Positions 7,189 to 14,621 of a DNA stretch of 16,641 bases are shown here, one piece after another. Both the position numbers and the translations under genes were made by a program. Position 1 is the stretch's first letter; each line of letters starts with the position of its first letter. Origin of the DNA: Prochlorococcus sp. AG-686-P16. GTDB lineage: Bacteria; Cyanobacteriota; Cyanobacteriia; PCC-6307; Cyanobiaceae. The stretch is taken from NCBI GenBank assembly GCA_003208695.1, contig QCVY01000013.1, positions 1 to 16,641 of the forward strand, read 5' to 3'. A model generated the notes under the pieces. The model saw only the letters and a list, made by a program, of their open reading frames with translations. It was not told the origin of the DNA and ran no database searches.

Positions 7189-7289
7189 GATTTCATTTAC
7201 TTTTATTTTATTTTAAAACATCAATAAAACTTGTATGGAAATCGGAAAATACTTCAAAATCTTCTCAAAAATGAAAATATGCATGAAAT

Positions 7290-7317
7290 TTTACACGTAA
7301 GTTGTTAAATTTATAGA
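7290..7317 (+). promoter_or_regulatory. Probable promoter of tRNA-His
   Basis: TTTACA (7290-7295), a 16-nt spacer, then TATAGA (7312-7317). The -10 ends 5 nt before the tRNA 5' G at 7323, so transcription would begin at or very near the mature 5' end. Confidence 0.45.
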
Positions 7318-7322
7318 TGTGA

Positions 7323-7396
7323 GGCGGGCGTCGCCAAGTGGTTAAGGCAGTGGCTTGTGGCGCCGCTATTCGGGGGTTCGAATCCCCTCGCTCGCC
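7323..7396 (+). tRNA. tRNA-His (anticodon GTG)
   Basis: The acceptor GCGGGCG (7324-7330) pairs with CGCTCGC (7389-7395, one G-U). The anticodon stem GTGGC/GCCGC holds loop TTGTGGC, giving anticodon GTG (histidine). The extra G at 7323 (position -1) can pair with discriminator C73 at 7396, the hallmark of bacterial tRNA-His. The T loop is TTCGAAT. CCA is not encoded. The frame of the following miaB stays open into this gene, which is incidental. Confidence 0.97.
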
Positions 7397-7469
7397 CTCT
7401 AAAATATATCTCCAAAATTATTTAAACTATAATTTTGAATTAACAAATTCCTTCAAAACTTTTAGCAAA

Positions 7470-8864
7470 GTGCTAACCAAACCAATACAAGAAGAAAAAA
7501 AGTCATATAAAAATTCCCATATTGGTAGTTATTGGATAACAACTTTTGGTTGCCAAATGAATAAGGCAGATTCTGAAAGGATGGCTGGCACTCTCGAAAA
7601 AATGGGATACTCCAAAGCTATTGATGAATTAAAAGCGGATTTAGTTTTATATAACACCTGCACAATAAGAGATAGTGCTCAACAAAAGGTTTACAGTTTT
7701 TTAGGAAAGCAAGTCAAAAGAAAGCATAGTACTCCAAAATTAAAATTAGTTGTGGCAGGTTGCCTCGCTCAGCAAGAGGGTGAATCTCTTTTAAGAAGAG
7801 TGCCCGAACTTGATCTAATTATGGGACCACAACATGTTAATAATCTTGAAAATCTTTTAGAGAAGGTTGATTCAGGGAATCAAGTCGTTGCCACTGATGA
7901 AACTTTTATATCAGAAGATATTACTAATGCGAGAAGAGATAGCTCTATTTGTGGTTGGGTGAATATCATTTATGGTTGCAATGAAAGATGCTCTTATTGT
8001 GTTGTCCCATCTGTTAGAGGTAAAGAACAGTCAAGATATCCAGATGCAATTAGAAGTGAAATACAAACTTTAGCTCATAATAATTTTAAAGAGGTAACTC
8101 TTTTAGGGCAAAATATTGATGCCTATGGTAGAGATCTTCCCGGTACGACAAAAGAAGGGAGAAAAGAAAATACCCTTACTGATCTTCTTTATTTTATTCA
8201 CGATGTAGATGGAATTAGAAGAATAAGATTTTCTACTAGTCATCCAAAATATTTTTCAAAAAGACTTATAAAAGCTTGTTATGAATTGGACAAAGTTTGT
8301 GAGCATTTTCATATTCCGTTTCAAAGTGGTAATGATGAAATCCTGAGATTGATGGCTAGAGGTTATACAATCGAAAAATATAAAAGAATAATTGAAAACA
8401 TAAGACTTTTAATGCCAAATGCATCAATTACTGCTGATGCAATAGTTGCTTTCCCCGGAGAAACAGAAAACCAATATCGTGAGACATTAAAATTAATATC
8501 TGATATTGGTTTTGATCAAGTAATGACAGCCGCCTATTCTCCACGACCTAATACACCTGCTGCAATATGGGCTAATCAAATTCCTGAAGACGTTAAAAAA
8601 GAAAGATTAAAAGAAATTAATGAACTAGTTGAAACAACCTCTAGAAAAAGAAATCAAAGATATTTAAATAATATTGAAAGTGTTTTAATTGAGGGCTTGA
8701 ATCCAAAAAATACCTCACAAATAATGGGGAGGACCAGAACTAATAGACTTACTTTTGTAGAAATACCAAAAAATATTGGATTTAATTATTTACTTGGTGA
8801 TGAAATAAATGTCACAATAACGGAAGCGAGGTCTTTTTCTTTAAGCGGTCAAATTTGTAAGTAA
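7470..8864 (+). CDS. miaB: tRNA-2-methylthio-N6-dimethylallyladenosine synthase (MiaB)
   Basis: Radical SAM methylthiotransferase that adds the 2-methylthio group to i6A37 of tRNAs reading UNN codons. The N-terminal UPF0004 domain carries three cluster cysteines: FGCQMN (C28), YNTCTIRD (C64) and AGCLAQQ (C98). The radical SAM cluster is GCNERCSYC (C170, C174, C177). A C-terminal TRAM domain (about 400-464) contains the usual LIEG and GRTRTNR elements. With the GTG start at 7470 the protein has 464 aa, normal for MiaB. The longer open frame to 7338 runs through tRNA-His and is not credible; no in-frame ATG exists between the tRNA and the first motif. The FGCQMN and YNTC motifs, with no sign of a ribosomal S12 partner, favour MiaB over RimO. 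ddl starts 10 nt downstream, so they are probably co-transcribed. Confidence 0.95.
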   Translation: MLTKPIQEEKKSYKNSHIGSYWITTFGCQMNKADSERMAGTLEKMGYSKAIDELKADLVLYNTCTIRDSAQQKVYSFLGKQVKRKHSTPKLKLVVAGCLAQQEGESLLRRVPELDLIMGPQHVNNLENLLEKVDSGNQVVATDETFISEDITNARRDSSICGWVNIIYGCNERCSYCVVPSVRGKEQSRYPDAIRSEIQTLAHNNFKEVTLLGQNIDAYGRDLPGTTKEGRKENTLTDLLYFIHDVDGIRRIRFSTSHPKYFSKRLIKACYELDKVCEHFHIPFQSGNDEILRLMARGYTIEKYKRIIENIRLLMPNASITADAIVAFPGETENQYRETLKLISDIGFDQVMTAAYSPRPNTPAAIWANQIPEDVKKERLKEINELVETTSRKRNQRYLNNIESVLIEGLNPKNTSQIMGRTRTNRLTFVEIPKNIGFNYLLGDEINVTITEARSFSLSGQICK

Positions 8865-8874
8865 TTTTTCTAGT

Positions 8875-9942
8875 ATGTTAGAAAAAGAAAAAAAATGTAT
8901 TGGAATAATTTTTGGAGGAGAGTCTAACGAGCATTATATTTCAATATCTTCTGCTAGGACAGTTTTTAAAGCCTTAATTTCCAAAACAAACATAGATAGA
9001 TTTAGGGTTAAAGCTTTTTATATAAATAAGCATGGAGTTTGGCTTGAAAACGATGAATCTCTCGAATTATTAAAAGAAAATAATATAAATGAAACGGTCG
9101 ACAAGTATCAAGTATTACCTAAAGGAGAAATAAACTTTTTAGACAAAATAGAATTTCAAAGTATTGATATGTGGTTCCCCCTTTTGCATGGTTTAAATGG
9201 AGAAGATGGGGCAATTCATGGATTATTAAAATTTACCCAAAAACCCCTAGTGGGAGGAGGAATTTTAGGTTCTGCTCTTGGAATGGATAAAATACTTATG
9301 AAAAAAATATTTTCACATCTAGCAATTCCACAAGTAAATTATTTAGCTATCCAAAATTATGATCTTAGTGATGATAATGTTAAAAATAATTTATCTTTTA
9401 AGATTATTGAGAAATTAAAATTACCAGTTTTTATTAAACCTGCCAATTCAGGCTCTTCACTTGGTATTTCTAAGGCCAAAACCAAATCAGAAATATTTAA
9501 AGCTTTAGAAAAGGCTTGGGAAGTAGACTCAAGAATTGTTGTCGAGGAAGGTTTGGATGTTAGAGAACTTGAATGCGGAATAATTGGCAATTTAAAACTT
9601 TCCTCATCTGAAATTGGTGAAGTTTCCTATTCAACAGATTGGTACGATTATGATTCAAAATATTCGATGGATAATCAAATAATTATTCCAGCTGATATTG
9701 ATTCTCAAATCTCTAAACAAATTAAAGATATTGCTATTCGAAGTTGTAGAGCATTAAATATTTACGGGTTCGCAAGGGTTGATTTCTTTTTAGAAAAGAT
9801 TTCAAATAAAATTTTTTTGAATGAAATAAATACAATTCCTGGGTTTACTAGTAAAAGTATGTTTCCCATGCTTTGGAATGCTTCAGGTTTAAATATTGAT
9901 CAACTTGTGGCTAAACTGATTGATATATCCTCAGATTTATAG
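8875..9942 (+). CDS. ddl: D-alanine--D-alanine ligase (Ddl)
   Basis: ATP-grasp ligase making the D-Ala-D-Ala dipeptide for peptidoglycan. GIIFGGESNEHYISISSA (10-27) is the N-terminal signature with the catalytic Glu (E19). GLNGEDGAIHGLL (106-118), VGGGILGSALGMDK (126-139) and IKPANSGSSLGISKA (187-201) build the ATP and D-Ala sites. The omega loop WYDYDSKYS (256-264) keeps tyrosine, consistent with D-Ala-D-Ala rather than D-Ala-D-lactate activity. FLNEINTIPGFT (314-325) holds the metal-binding Glu and Asn. 355 aa is normal. The ATG at 8875 lies 10 nt after miaB. The next gene begins 11 nt downstream, so ddl leads into the ftsQ-ftsZ part of the cluster. Confidence 0.96.
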   Translation: MLEKEKKCIGIIFGGESNEHYISISSARTVFKALISKTNIDRFRVKAFYINKHGVWLENDESLELLKENNINETVDKYQVLPKGEINFLDKIEFQSIDMWFPLLHGLNGEDGAIHGLLKFTQKPLVGGGILGSALGMDKILMKKIFSHLAIPQVNYLAIQNYDLSDDNVKNNLSFKIIEKLKLPVFIKPANSGSSLGISKAKTKSEIFKALEKAWEVDSRIVVEEGLDVRELECGIIGNLKLSSSEIGEVSYSTDWYDYDSKYSMDNQIIIPADIDSQISKQIKDIAIRSCRALNIYGFARVDFFLEKISNKIFLNEINTIPGFTSKSMFPMLWNASGLNIDQLVAKLIDISSDL

Positions 9943-9953
9943 ATTAAAGTCAA

Positions 9954-10364
9954 ATGTTGCATGGACTACTTTGGTTACCATTACTTTTAGTCTTCGTTCT
10001 ATTAACAGCTCTTGGTTGGCTAGAAAGAAGAAGACAAAGTCTTTTTAGGAATTGGGCTACTGGTTCTGAAATTTGTAAGTTGGATAGTTCTGGTGCAGCC
10101 TTTTTAAAAGATGGTGAATTAAGATGGAGTGCATTTGAAGCTGGAATATTTGAAGAGAAAGATAGTTTTACAATAAAGAAACTTGAACTAGTAGAGTTAA
10201 TGGCCCTTACCTCAGGAGAAGCTCCTTTAACCAATGAATCTCAAGGTAAGTGTAGGCTCAGACTCGTTGGGGATGGGAAAGAGATGGATGTTCCATTTTC
10301 AGATGCAGAGAGAGCTAGAGAATGGATGGATCAACTGATGGAAAAAGCTAGATGTGATTTGTGA
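9954..10364 (+). CDS. Hypothetical membrane-anchored protein between ddl and ftsQ
   Basis: 136 aa, not a family I can name. One N-terminal transmembrane helix (residues 4-22, LLWLPLLLVFVLLTALGWL) is followed by a basic stop-transfer patch (ERRRQSLFR), so the roughly 110-residue remainder is probably cytoplasmic. That part has alternating hydrophobic strands (LDSSGAAFLKDGELRWSAF), a middle region resembling a small beta domain, and an amphipathic end (DAERAREWMDQLMEKARCDL). The ordering of strands and a final helix would fit a PH-like fold, but this is inference. It starts 11 nt after ddl, and its stop overlaps the GTG start of ftsQ (GTGA), so it is probably translationally coupled to ftsQ. 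The position suggests a role in envelope growth or division. Confidence 0.82.
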   Translation: MLHGLLWLPLLLVFVLLTALGWLERRRQSLFRNWATGSEICKLDSSGAAFLKDGELRWSAFEAGIFEEKDSFTIKKLELVELMALTSGEAPLTNESQGKCRLRLVGDGKEMDVPFSDAERAREWMDQLMEKARCDL

Positions 10365-11086
10365 AGAAACAACAAAAAGAAAAAAAAAGAAGGTTTTTTT
10401 TGTTAATTACCTTTTTATTCTTTTCAAGTTTTGCAACCTCTAAAACTTTAAAGAAAGTTAATTACCAAGACATTTCTATTGTTGGTAGCGAATTATTTTC
10501 TATTGACGATATAGTTGCTAACTCATCTCTAAATTTTACGACTCCATTGATATTTGTCAAAACCACATACACAGAAAAAGAATTAAAAAAAAATTTATCT
10601 CTAAAGAAAGTGTCAGTTATCAGACAAATATTCCCTTTTGGTTTAAAGATTCTAATCAAAACAAGAACGCCAATAGCTTATGGCGAGATGATTTTTAAAG
10701 GAAAAAAAATAGCTGGTTTTGTTGATGAAGATGGTTTCTTCATTAATAAAAAATATTCAGATCAAGTAAATTTGAAAAAATTATCTAGTAAAGTTTTTGG
10801 ATGGAAGGAAAACTTTAGAGAGACATTATCAAAAATTTTGAATTACCAAAAATATAACGATATTGAATTCAATACAATGACCTTCTCCCCAAATGGTTTT
10901 TTAACTTTAGAGGAAAAAAGTTTGAAAACAATATTGCTTGGGTTTAATCCAAAAATAATAGAAAGTCAATTACAAGTAATTAATGATATAAAAAAACAAA
11001 TCATGGGAACTAATATCTTAAAAAAAATAGATAATATCGATATAACTGATCCCAATAATCCAAAAATTAAAGTGTTCAAACCCTAA
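10361..11086 (+). CDS. ftsQ: Cell division protein FtsQ/DivIB
   Basis: Bitopic divisome protein linking cytoplasmic and periplasmic assembly. A very basic cytoplasmic tail (residues 1-11, KKQQKEKKRR) is followed by a short membrane helix (12-26, FFLLITFLFFSSFAT). A POTRA domain covers about 34-104: YQDISIVGSELFSIDDIV, then the KKVSVIRQIFPFGLKILI strand-turn-strand and the RTPIAY element. The beta domain follows (GFVDEDGFFI, 118-127). 241 aa is within range. The start is GTG at 10361, overlapping the stop of the upstream gene by 4 nt; no better ATG precedes the helix. ftsZ follows after a 177-nt gap, so ftsZ may have its own promoter. Sequence conservation in FtsQ is low; the assignment rests on domain order and position next to ftsZ. 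Confidence 0.9.
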   Translation: MKKQQKEKKRRFFLLITFLFFSSFATSKTLKKVNYQDISIVGSELFSIDDIVANSSLNFTTPLIFVKTTYTEKELKKNLSLKKVSVIRQIFPFGLKILIKTRTPIAYGEMIFKGKKIAGFVDEDGFFINKKYSDQVNLKKLSSKVFGWKENFRETLSKILNYQKYNDIEFNTMTFSPNGFLTLEEKSLKTILLGFNPKIIESQLQVINDIKKQIMGTNILKKIDNIDITDPNNPKIKVFKP

Positions 11087-11263
11087 TAATTGGAAACAAG
11101 TTTCATAATAGTTATTTTGATCAGTACAGTGGTCGAAAGGGGTTATGTAAATTACTCAATTTTTTGATAAGTTAATATTTGAGGACTTTCTTCAAGAAAA
11201 TCCTACATATCAGCTGAGTGAGTTCATAATGCACCCAATACTAGTATTTGATTTTATTTAGAG
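11087..11263 (+). promoter_or_regulatory. ftsZ leader region with a mini-ORF
   Basis: 177-nt gap, long for this window, so probably holds ftsZ transcription and translation control. A 10-codon ORF starting MHPILVFDFI (11229-11261) ends 2 nt before the ftsZ ATG. A short dyad GAAAC-AA-GTTTC lies at 11093-11104. Possible -10 hexamers (for example CATAAT 11224-11229) have poor -35 partners. No terminator is evident after ftsQ. Confidence 0.35.
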
Positions 11264-12379
11264 ATGAGCTTCGGAAACAATCCAAACTTAGATCAATCAA
11301 AAGGCATCCTTCCAAGTCAAAATGCCAAAATTGAAGTAATTGGTGTCGGGGGTGGTGGCAGTAATGCTGTTAACAGGATGATTGATAGCGATCTTGAGGG
11401 CGTTTCGTTCAGAGTTCTTAATACTGATGCCCAAGCTTTACTGCAGTCCTCTGCAGAGCGAAGAGTCCAGTTAGGTCAAAATTTAACAAGGGGGCTCGGA
11501 GCGGGAGGAAATCCAAGCATCGGTCAAAAAGCTGCAGAAGAATCTAGAGATGAGCTTCAACAATCACTAGAGGGATCCGACTTGGTTTTTATAGCAGCAG
11601 GAATGGGTGGAGGTACTGGCACAGGAGCAGCTCCAGTTGTTGCTGAAGTAGCAAAGCAAAGCGGCGCATTAACAATTGGCATAGTAACTAAACCATTTTC
11701 TTTTGAGGGAAAAAGAAGAATGCGTCAAGCAGAAGAAGGAATTGCAAGATTGGCAGAAAATGTTGATACCCTAATTGTCATCCCAAATGATCGGCTAAAA
11801 GAAGTTTCTTCGGGTGCCTCTATTCAAGAAGCGTTCAGGAATGCAGATGATGTTCTAAGAATGGGAGTTCAAGGTATAAGTGAAGTAATTACCCGCCCAG
11901 GTGAGGTAAATCTTGACTTTGCTGATGTGAGATCAGTCATGACTGAAGCCGGTACAGCACTTCTTGGAGTTGGTATTGGATCTGGTCGATCTAGGGCCAT
12001 AGAGGCTGCTCAAGCTGCTATTAATAGTCCATTACTAGAAGCTGGAAGAATTGATGGAGCAAAAGGCTGCCTTGTAAATATTACTGGGGGAAGAGATTTG
12101 ACCCTAGATGATGTTAACTCAGTTGGAGAAGTTATTAGTGATGTTGTGGATCAAGATGCAAATATAATTGTCGGTCAAGCGGTTAACGAAGATATGGAGG
12201 GTGAGATACAAGTTACGGTTATTGCAACAGGTTTTGATACAAACCAACCTTTAAAGCAACAAAGAATTAAAAACAGATTATCAACTCAATCTTTTTATAA
12301 TGTTTCCGATAATAAAGAGACAGGAGCAAGTATTCCAGAATTTTTAAGATTAAGGCAGAATAAAAAAGATATCGAATAA
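11264..12379 (+). CDS. ftsZ: Cell division protein FtsZ
   Basis: Tubulin-like GTPase that polymerises into the division ring at mid-cell. VGGGGSNAVNRM (28-39) is the N-terminal nucleotide loop. GGGTGTG (115-121) is the tubulin signature. NDRL (about 174-177) and DFADV (about 217-221, T7 synergy loop region) follow. The polymerising core ends near residue 324 (VIATGF). Then comes a linker of only about 32 residues and the C-terminal peptide IPEFLRLRQ (357-365), which in other bacteria binds membrane tethers and regulators. 371 aa is compact, with a shorter linker than E. coli. No ftsA neighbour is present, as expected for cyanobacteria, which use other tethers. It is followed by convergent ffs after 14 nt. 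Confidence 0.98.
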   Translation: MSFGNNPNLDQSKGILPSQNAKIEVIGVGGGGSNAVNRMIDSDLEGVSFRVLNTDAQALLQSSAERRVQLGQNLTRGLGAGGNPSIGQKAAEESRDELQQSLEGSDLVFIAAGMGGGTGTGAAPVVAEVAKQSGALTIGIVTKPFSFEGKRRMRQAEEGIARLAENVDTLIVIPNDRLKEVSSGASIQEAFRNADDVLRMGVQGISEVITRPGEVNLDFADVRSVMTEAGTALLGVGIGSGRSRAIEAAQAAINSPLLEAGRIDGAKGCLVNITGGRDLTLDDVNSVGEVISDVVDQDANIIVGQAVNEDMEGEIQVTVIATGFDTNQPLKQQRIKNRLSTQSFYNVSDNKETGASIPEFLRLRQNKKDIE

Positions 12380-12393
12380 TCGTTAGAGTTAAG

Positions 12394-12489
12394 TGACTCG
12401 GTTATCTCGCCTGCCTCAAGCATCCCTTGTGGCTGCTACCTTCCGATCCTGACCAGGTTTGGGCGTTAAAACCGCGAAAGGCCGAGTCA
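12394..12489 (-). ncRNA. ffs: Signal recognition particle RNA (4.5S type)
   Basis: Small bacterial SRP RNA of about 95 nt on the minus strand. Its 5' GACTCGG (12488-12482 region) pairs with 3' CCGAGTC (12401-12395), closing a single long hairpin. The apex carries the universally conserved SRP core: CCTGGTCAGG, then CGGAAGG, then AGCAGCC (about 12455-12430), the binding site of the Ffh M domain. The boundaries are set by the terminal stem and are good to a few bases. It runs convergent to ftsZ and divergent from panB. The open frame on the opposite strand is not coding. Confidence 0.93.
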
Positions 12490-12494
12490 ATAAT

Positions 12495-12500
12495 ATATTA
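12495..12500 (-). promoter_or_regulatory. Probable -10 element of ffs
   Basis: TAATAT on the minus strand (12500-12495), 6 nt before the SRP RNA 5' end. No clear -35 matches at 16-18 nt upstream. It lies only 34 nt before the panB start codon, so the ffs promoter occupies the panB leader. Confidence 0.35.
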
Positions 12501-12533
12501 GCAATTTTTGATAAAAAAAGATACATAGCTCTT

Positions 12534-13307
12534 ATGTTGCCATCAGAACTAGTAAAACATAAAAAAAACTCTCAAAAGATTATTGTATTAACGGCATGGG
12601 ATTCTATTTCAGGTTCTCTAGCTGAGCAATCAGGAGCAGATATTGTTCTAGTGGGGGACTCTTTAGCAATGGTGTGTTTAGGATACAAATCGACCTTGCC
12701 TGTTACTTTAGAGAATATGATTTATCACACAAATGCAGTTTCTAGAGGATTCAGAAAAGAAATAGAAGAACAGTCCTTATTAGTATGTGATATGCCATTT
12801 CTTACTTATCAATGCGGAGAAAATAAGGCAGTGGAATATGCGGGAAAAATAATTAAGAACACTTATGCAAAGGCAGTAAAAGTTGAGGGTGCTGATCCAG
12901 AGGTACAAAATGTTATTTCAAGACTAATAAGGATGGGGATTCCTGTCATGGGACATTTAGGGCTTACTCCACAGAGCTATTTGAATCTAGGTTTTAAACA
13001 ACAAGGGAATAATTCAGAAAGTCACGAAAAAATCAAAAAAGATGCTTTATCACTTGAAAAACTAGGGTGTTTTTCTATAGTTTTAGAACATATTCCAGAA
13101 TTACTTGCCAAAGAAATTCAAACCGAATTGAAAATCCCAATAATAGGTATTGGTGCAGGAAACTTTTGTGATGGACAAGTAAGAGTTACTGCTGATTTAT
13201 TAGGACTAAGTGATAAGCAACCTCCATTTTGTAAACCAATTATTGATGGGAAAAAATTTTTTAGTGAAAAACTAAAAGAATGGGTAGCATCTGAAAGACT
13301 CAGTTAA
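12534..13307 (+). CDS. panB: 3-methyl-2-oxobutanoate hydroxymethyltransferase (PanB)
   Basis: First committed enzyme of pantothenate synthesis, hydroxymethylating 2-oxoisovalerate with methylene-tetrahydrofolate to ketopantoate. VLVGDSLAMV (38-47) includes the Mg2+ Asp D42. CDMPF (85-89) supplies D86, and KVEGA (116-120) supplies E118. MGHLGLTPQ (139-147) and VLEHIP (E185, general base equivalent of E181) are diagnostic, and GIGAG (205-209) closes the site. 257 aa, slightly short but complete. I choose ATG 12534: the frame extends to 12459, but that part runs through the ffs gene and has no protein-like content. It converges on the HemW-like gene with an 8-nt overlap. Confidence 0.95.
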   Translation: MLPSELVKHKKNSQKIIVLTAWDSISGSLAEQSGADIVLVGDSLAMVCLGYKSTLPVTLENMIYHTNAVSRGFRKEIEEQSLLVCDMPFLTYQCGENKAVEYAGKIIKNTYAKAVKVEGADPEVQNVISRLIRMGIPVMGHLGLTPQSYLNLGFKQQGNNSESHEKIKKDALSLEKLGCFSIVLEHIPELLAKEIQTELKIPIIGIGAGNFCDGQVRVTADLLGLSDKQPPFCKPIIDGKKFFSEKLKEWVASERLS

Positions 13308-14523
13308 TTTTTTCCCACCACCTATACATTGAAACAAGAATTTGATTGCTTAATTCCATCCCCTTTGGATCACTCAAAAAAAATCTGTTTCCTCTTTTAA
13401 TCAAGAGTCCAGTTTCTTGGAAGGGTTCCCATTCTTTTAATAACTTTGTTAAAGCTTCTTTAGACTTTTTATTATCCCAATTTTGTTCATTTACTAACTC
13501 ATAAATATTGAGGCCCTCTTTAAGTCTCATTCCTAACATGATTTTCTCATCCAATTCTTTATAAATATTTTCTTTGTTAACGAGTGAATGCTCTAATTTG
13601 ATTTCGCATTGCTTAGTTACCCATTTTTTATAATCTTTACTAATTCTTGGCCTTGTAAAATTCTCCCCCCAAGGAGAACTAGTCGATCCTTGACCAAAAC
13701 TCCACCATCCTAGACCCTTCCAATAAACTCTATTATGTCTTGATTGATGACCAGGGACCGAATAGTTGGAAATTTCATATCTTGTATAACCGGACGCTTT
13801 TAAAATAAAATTTGTTAGCTCACTATTTTTAAAAGCCTCTTCATCATCTGGTAATGATAGTTTACCTAAATCAACTAATTTCTTAAAAACAGTTCCATCC
13901 TCAATATTTAAATCATAAATTGATATGTGAGGAGGACAGAACTTTAAAGATTGTTTTAAGTCTTCTTGCCATTTTTTAAAACCACTTTTTGGTAAATTTT
14001 GAATTAAATCTAAACTCCAACTTTTTATAAAACCATGATCAAATGCTTTCTTTAACCAAAAACAAGATTTTTCTACATCTTTACGGCCATGTCTTCTTCC
14101 TGCCTGTTCTAGAACCTGATTATTAAAACTTTGAACACCAAGACTAAATCTATTTATCCCCGCCTTTATAAAGCCATATAAATCATCTTCATTAAAACTA
14201 GCTGGGTCGACCTCCATTGTAACTTCAGCACCATAATCAATTCCATAACTCTCCTTAAAAAGATTTATTAAATCTTTAATCTGCAAGGGATTTAAAATTG
14301 ATGGAGTTCCTCCACCGATATAAATTGTTGAAAGAGGAGATTTATGTTTGATTGATAATATTTCTTTATTTAAATAGGTCAAATATTCTTTTACGGTTTT
14401 ACTTCCATATCCCTCTAAACTTTCAATTTTATTGCCTAAAGGTATAACTGCAAAATCACAATAGAAACATCTTCTGTGGCAAAAAGGTATGTGTACGTAA
14501 GCACTTCTTGGAAACTTATTCAT
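13300..14523 (-). CDS. hemW: Radical SAM heme chaperone HemW-like (HemN family)
   Basis: Radical SAM protein of the oxygen-independent coproporphyrinogen oxidase family. AYVHIPFCHRRCFYCDF (8-24) carries the [4Fe-4S] cysteines C15, C19 and C22. IGGGTPS (69-75), MEVDPASFN (103-111) and LGVQSFN (128-134) are the SAM-binding and family motifs. A HemN-type C-terminal domain (about 315-400) is present. The fourth cysteine that true HemN has after CxxxCxxC is replaced by F24. This points to HemW, a heme-binding chaperone, rather than the decarboxylase; databases often still call it hemN. 407 aa is typical. It begins at ATG 14521-14523 and is divergent from the PIN-TRAM gene, with a 98-nt intergenic region. 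Confidence 0.9.
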   Translation of the reverse strand: MNKFPRSAYVHIPFCHRRCFYCDFAVIPLGNKIESLEGYGSKTVKEYLTYLNKEILSIKHKSPLSTIYIGGGTPSILNPLQIKDLINLFKESYGIDYGAEVTMEVDPASFNEDDLYGFIKAGINRFSLGVQSFNNQVLEQAGRRHGRKDVEKSCFWLKKAFDHGFIKSWSLDLIQNLPKSGFKKWQEDLKQSLKFCPPHISIYDLNIEDGTVFKKLVDLGKLSLPDDEEAFKNSELTNFILKASGYTRYEISNYSVPGHQSRHNRVYWKGLGWWSFGQGSTSSPWGENFTRPRISKDYKKWVTKQCEIKLEHSLVNKENIYKELDEKIMLGMRLKEGLNIYELVNEQNWDNKKSKEALTKLLKEWEPFQETGLLIKRGNRFFLSDPKGMELSNQILVSMYRWWEKIN

Positions 14524-14621
14524 AATACAAACAAAAATAAAGCTTTAAAAAAAAACTATAGAGGAGTTTAAAAAATAAAATCTTTATTTACTCAATTAAT
14601 AAATCCTAGTAGATTGTATAT
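14524..14621. promoter_or_regulatory. Divergent intergenic region (hemW / PIN-TRAM gene)
   Basis: 98 nt of AT-rich DNA between divergent starts, so it should hold promoters for both. Runs of A/T make hexamer calls unreliable, and I do not assign specific elements. Confidence 0.35.

Noticed and set aside
7338..7469. Upstream extension of the miaB frame
   Set aside because: It begins inside tRNA-His. The GTG at 7470 gives normal MiaB length.
11093..11104. Dyad GAAAC-AA-GTTTC as ftsQ terminator or operator
   Set aside because: Two-base spacer prevents a hairpin, no T-run follows, and a short dyad like this is common by chance.
12459..12533. Upstream TTG start for panB
   Set aside because: Lies within the SRP RNA gene on the other strand; ATG 12534 precedes the conserved N-terminus.
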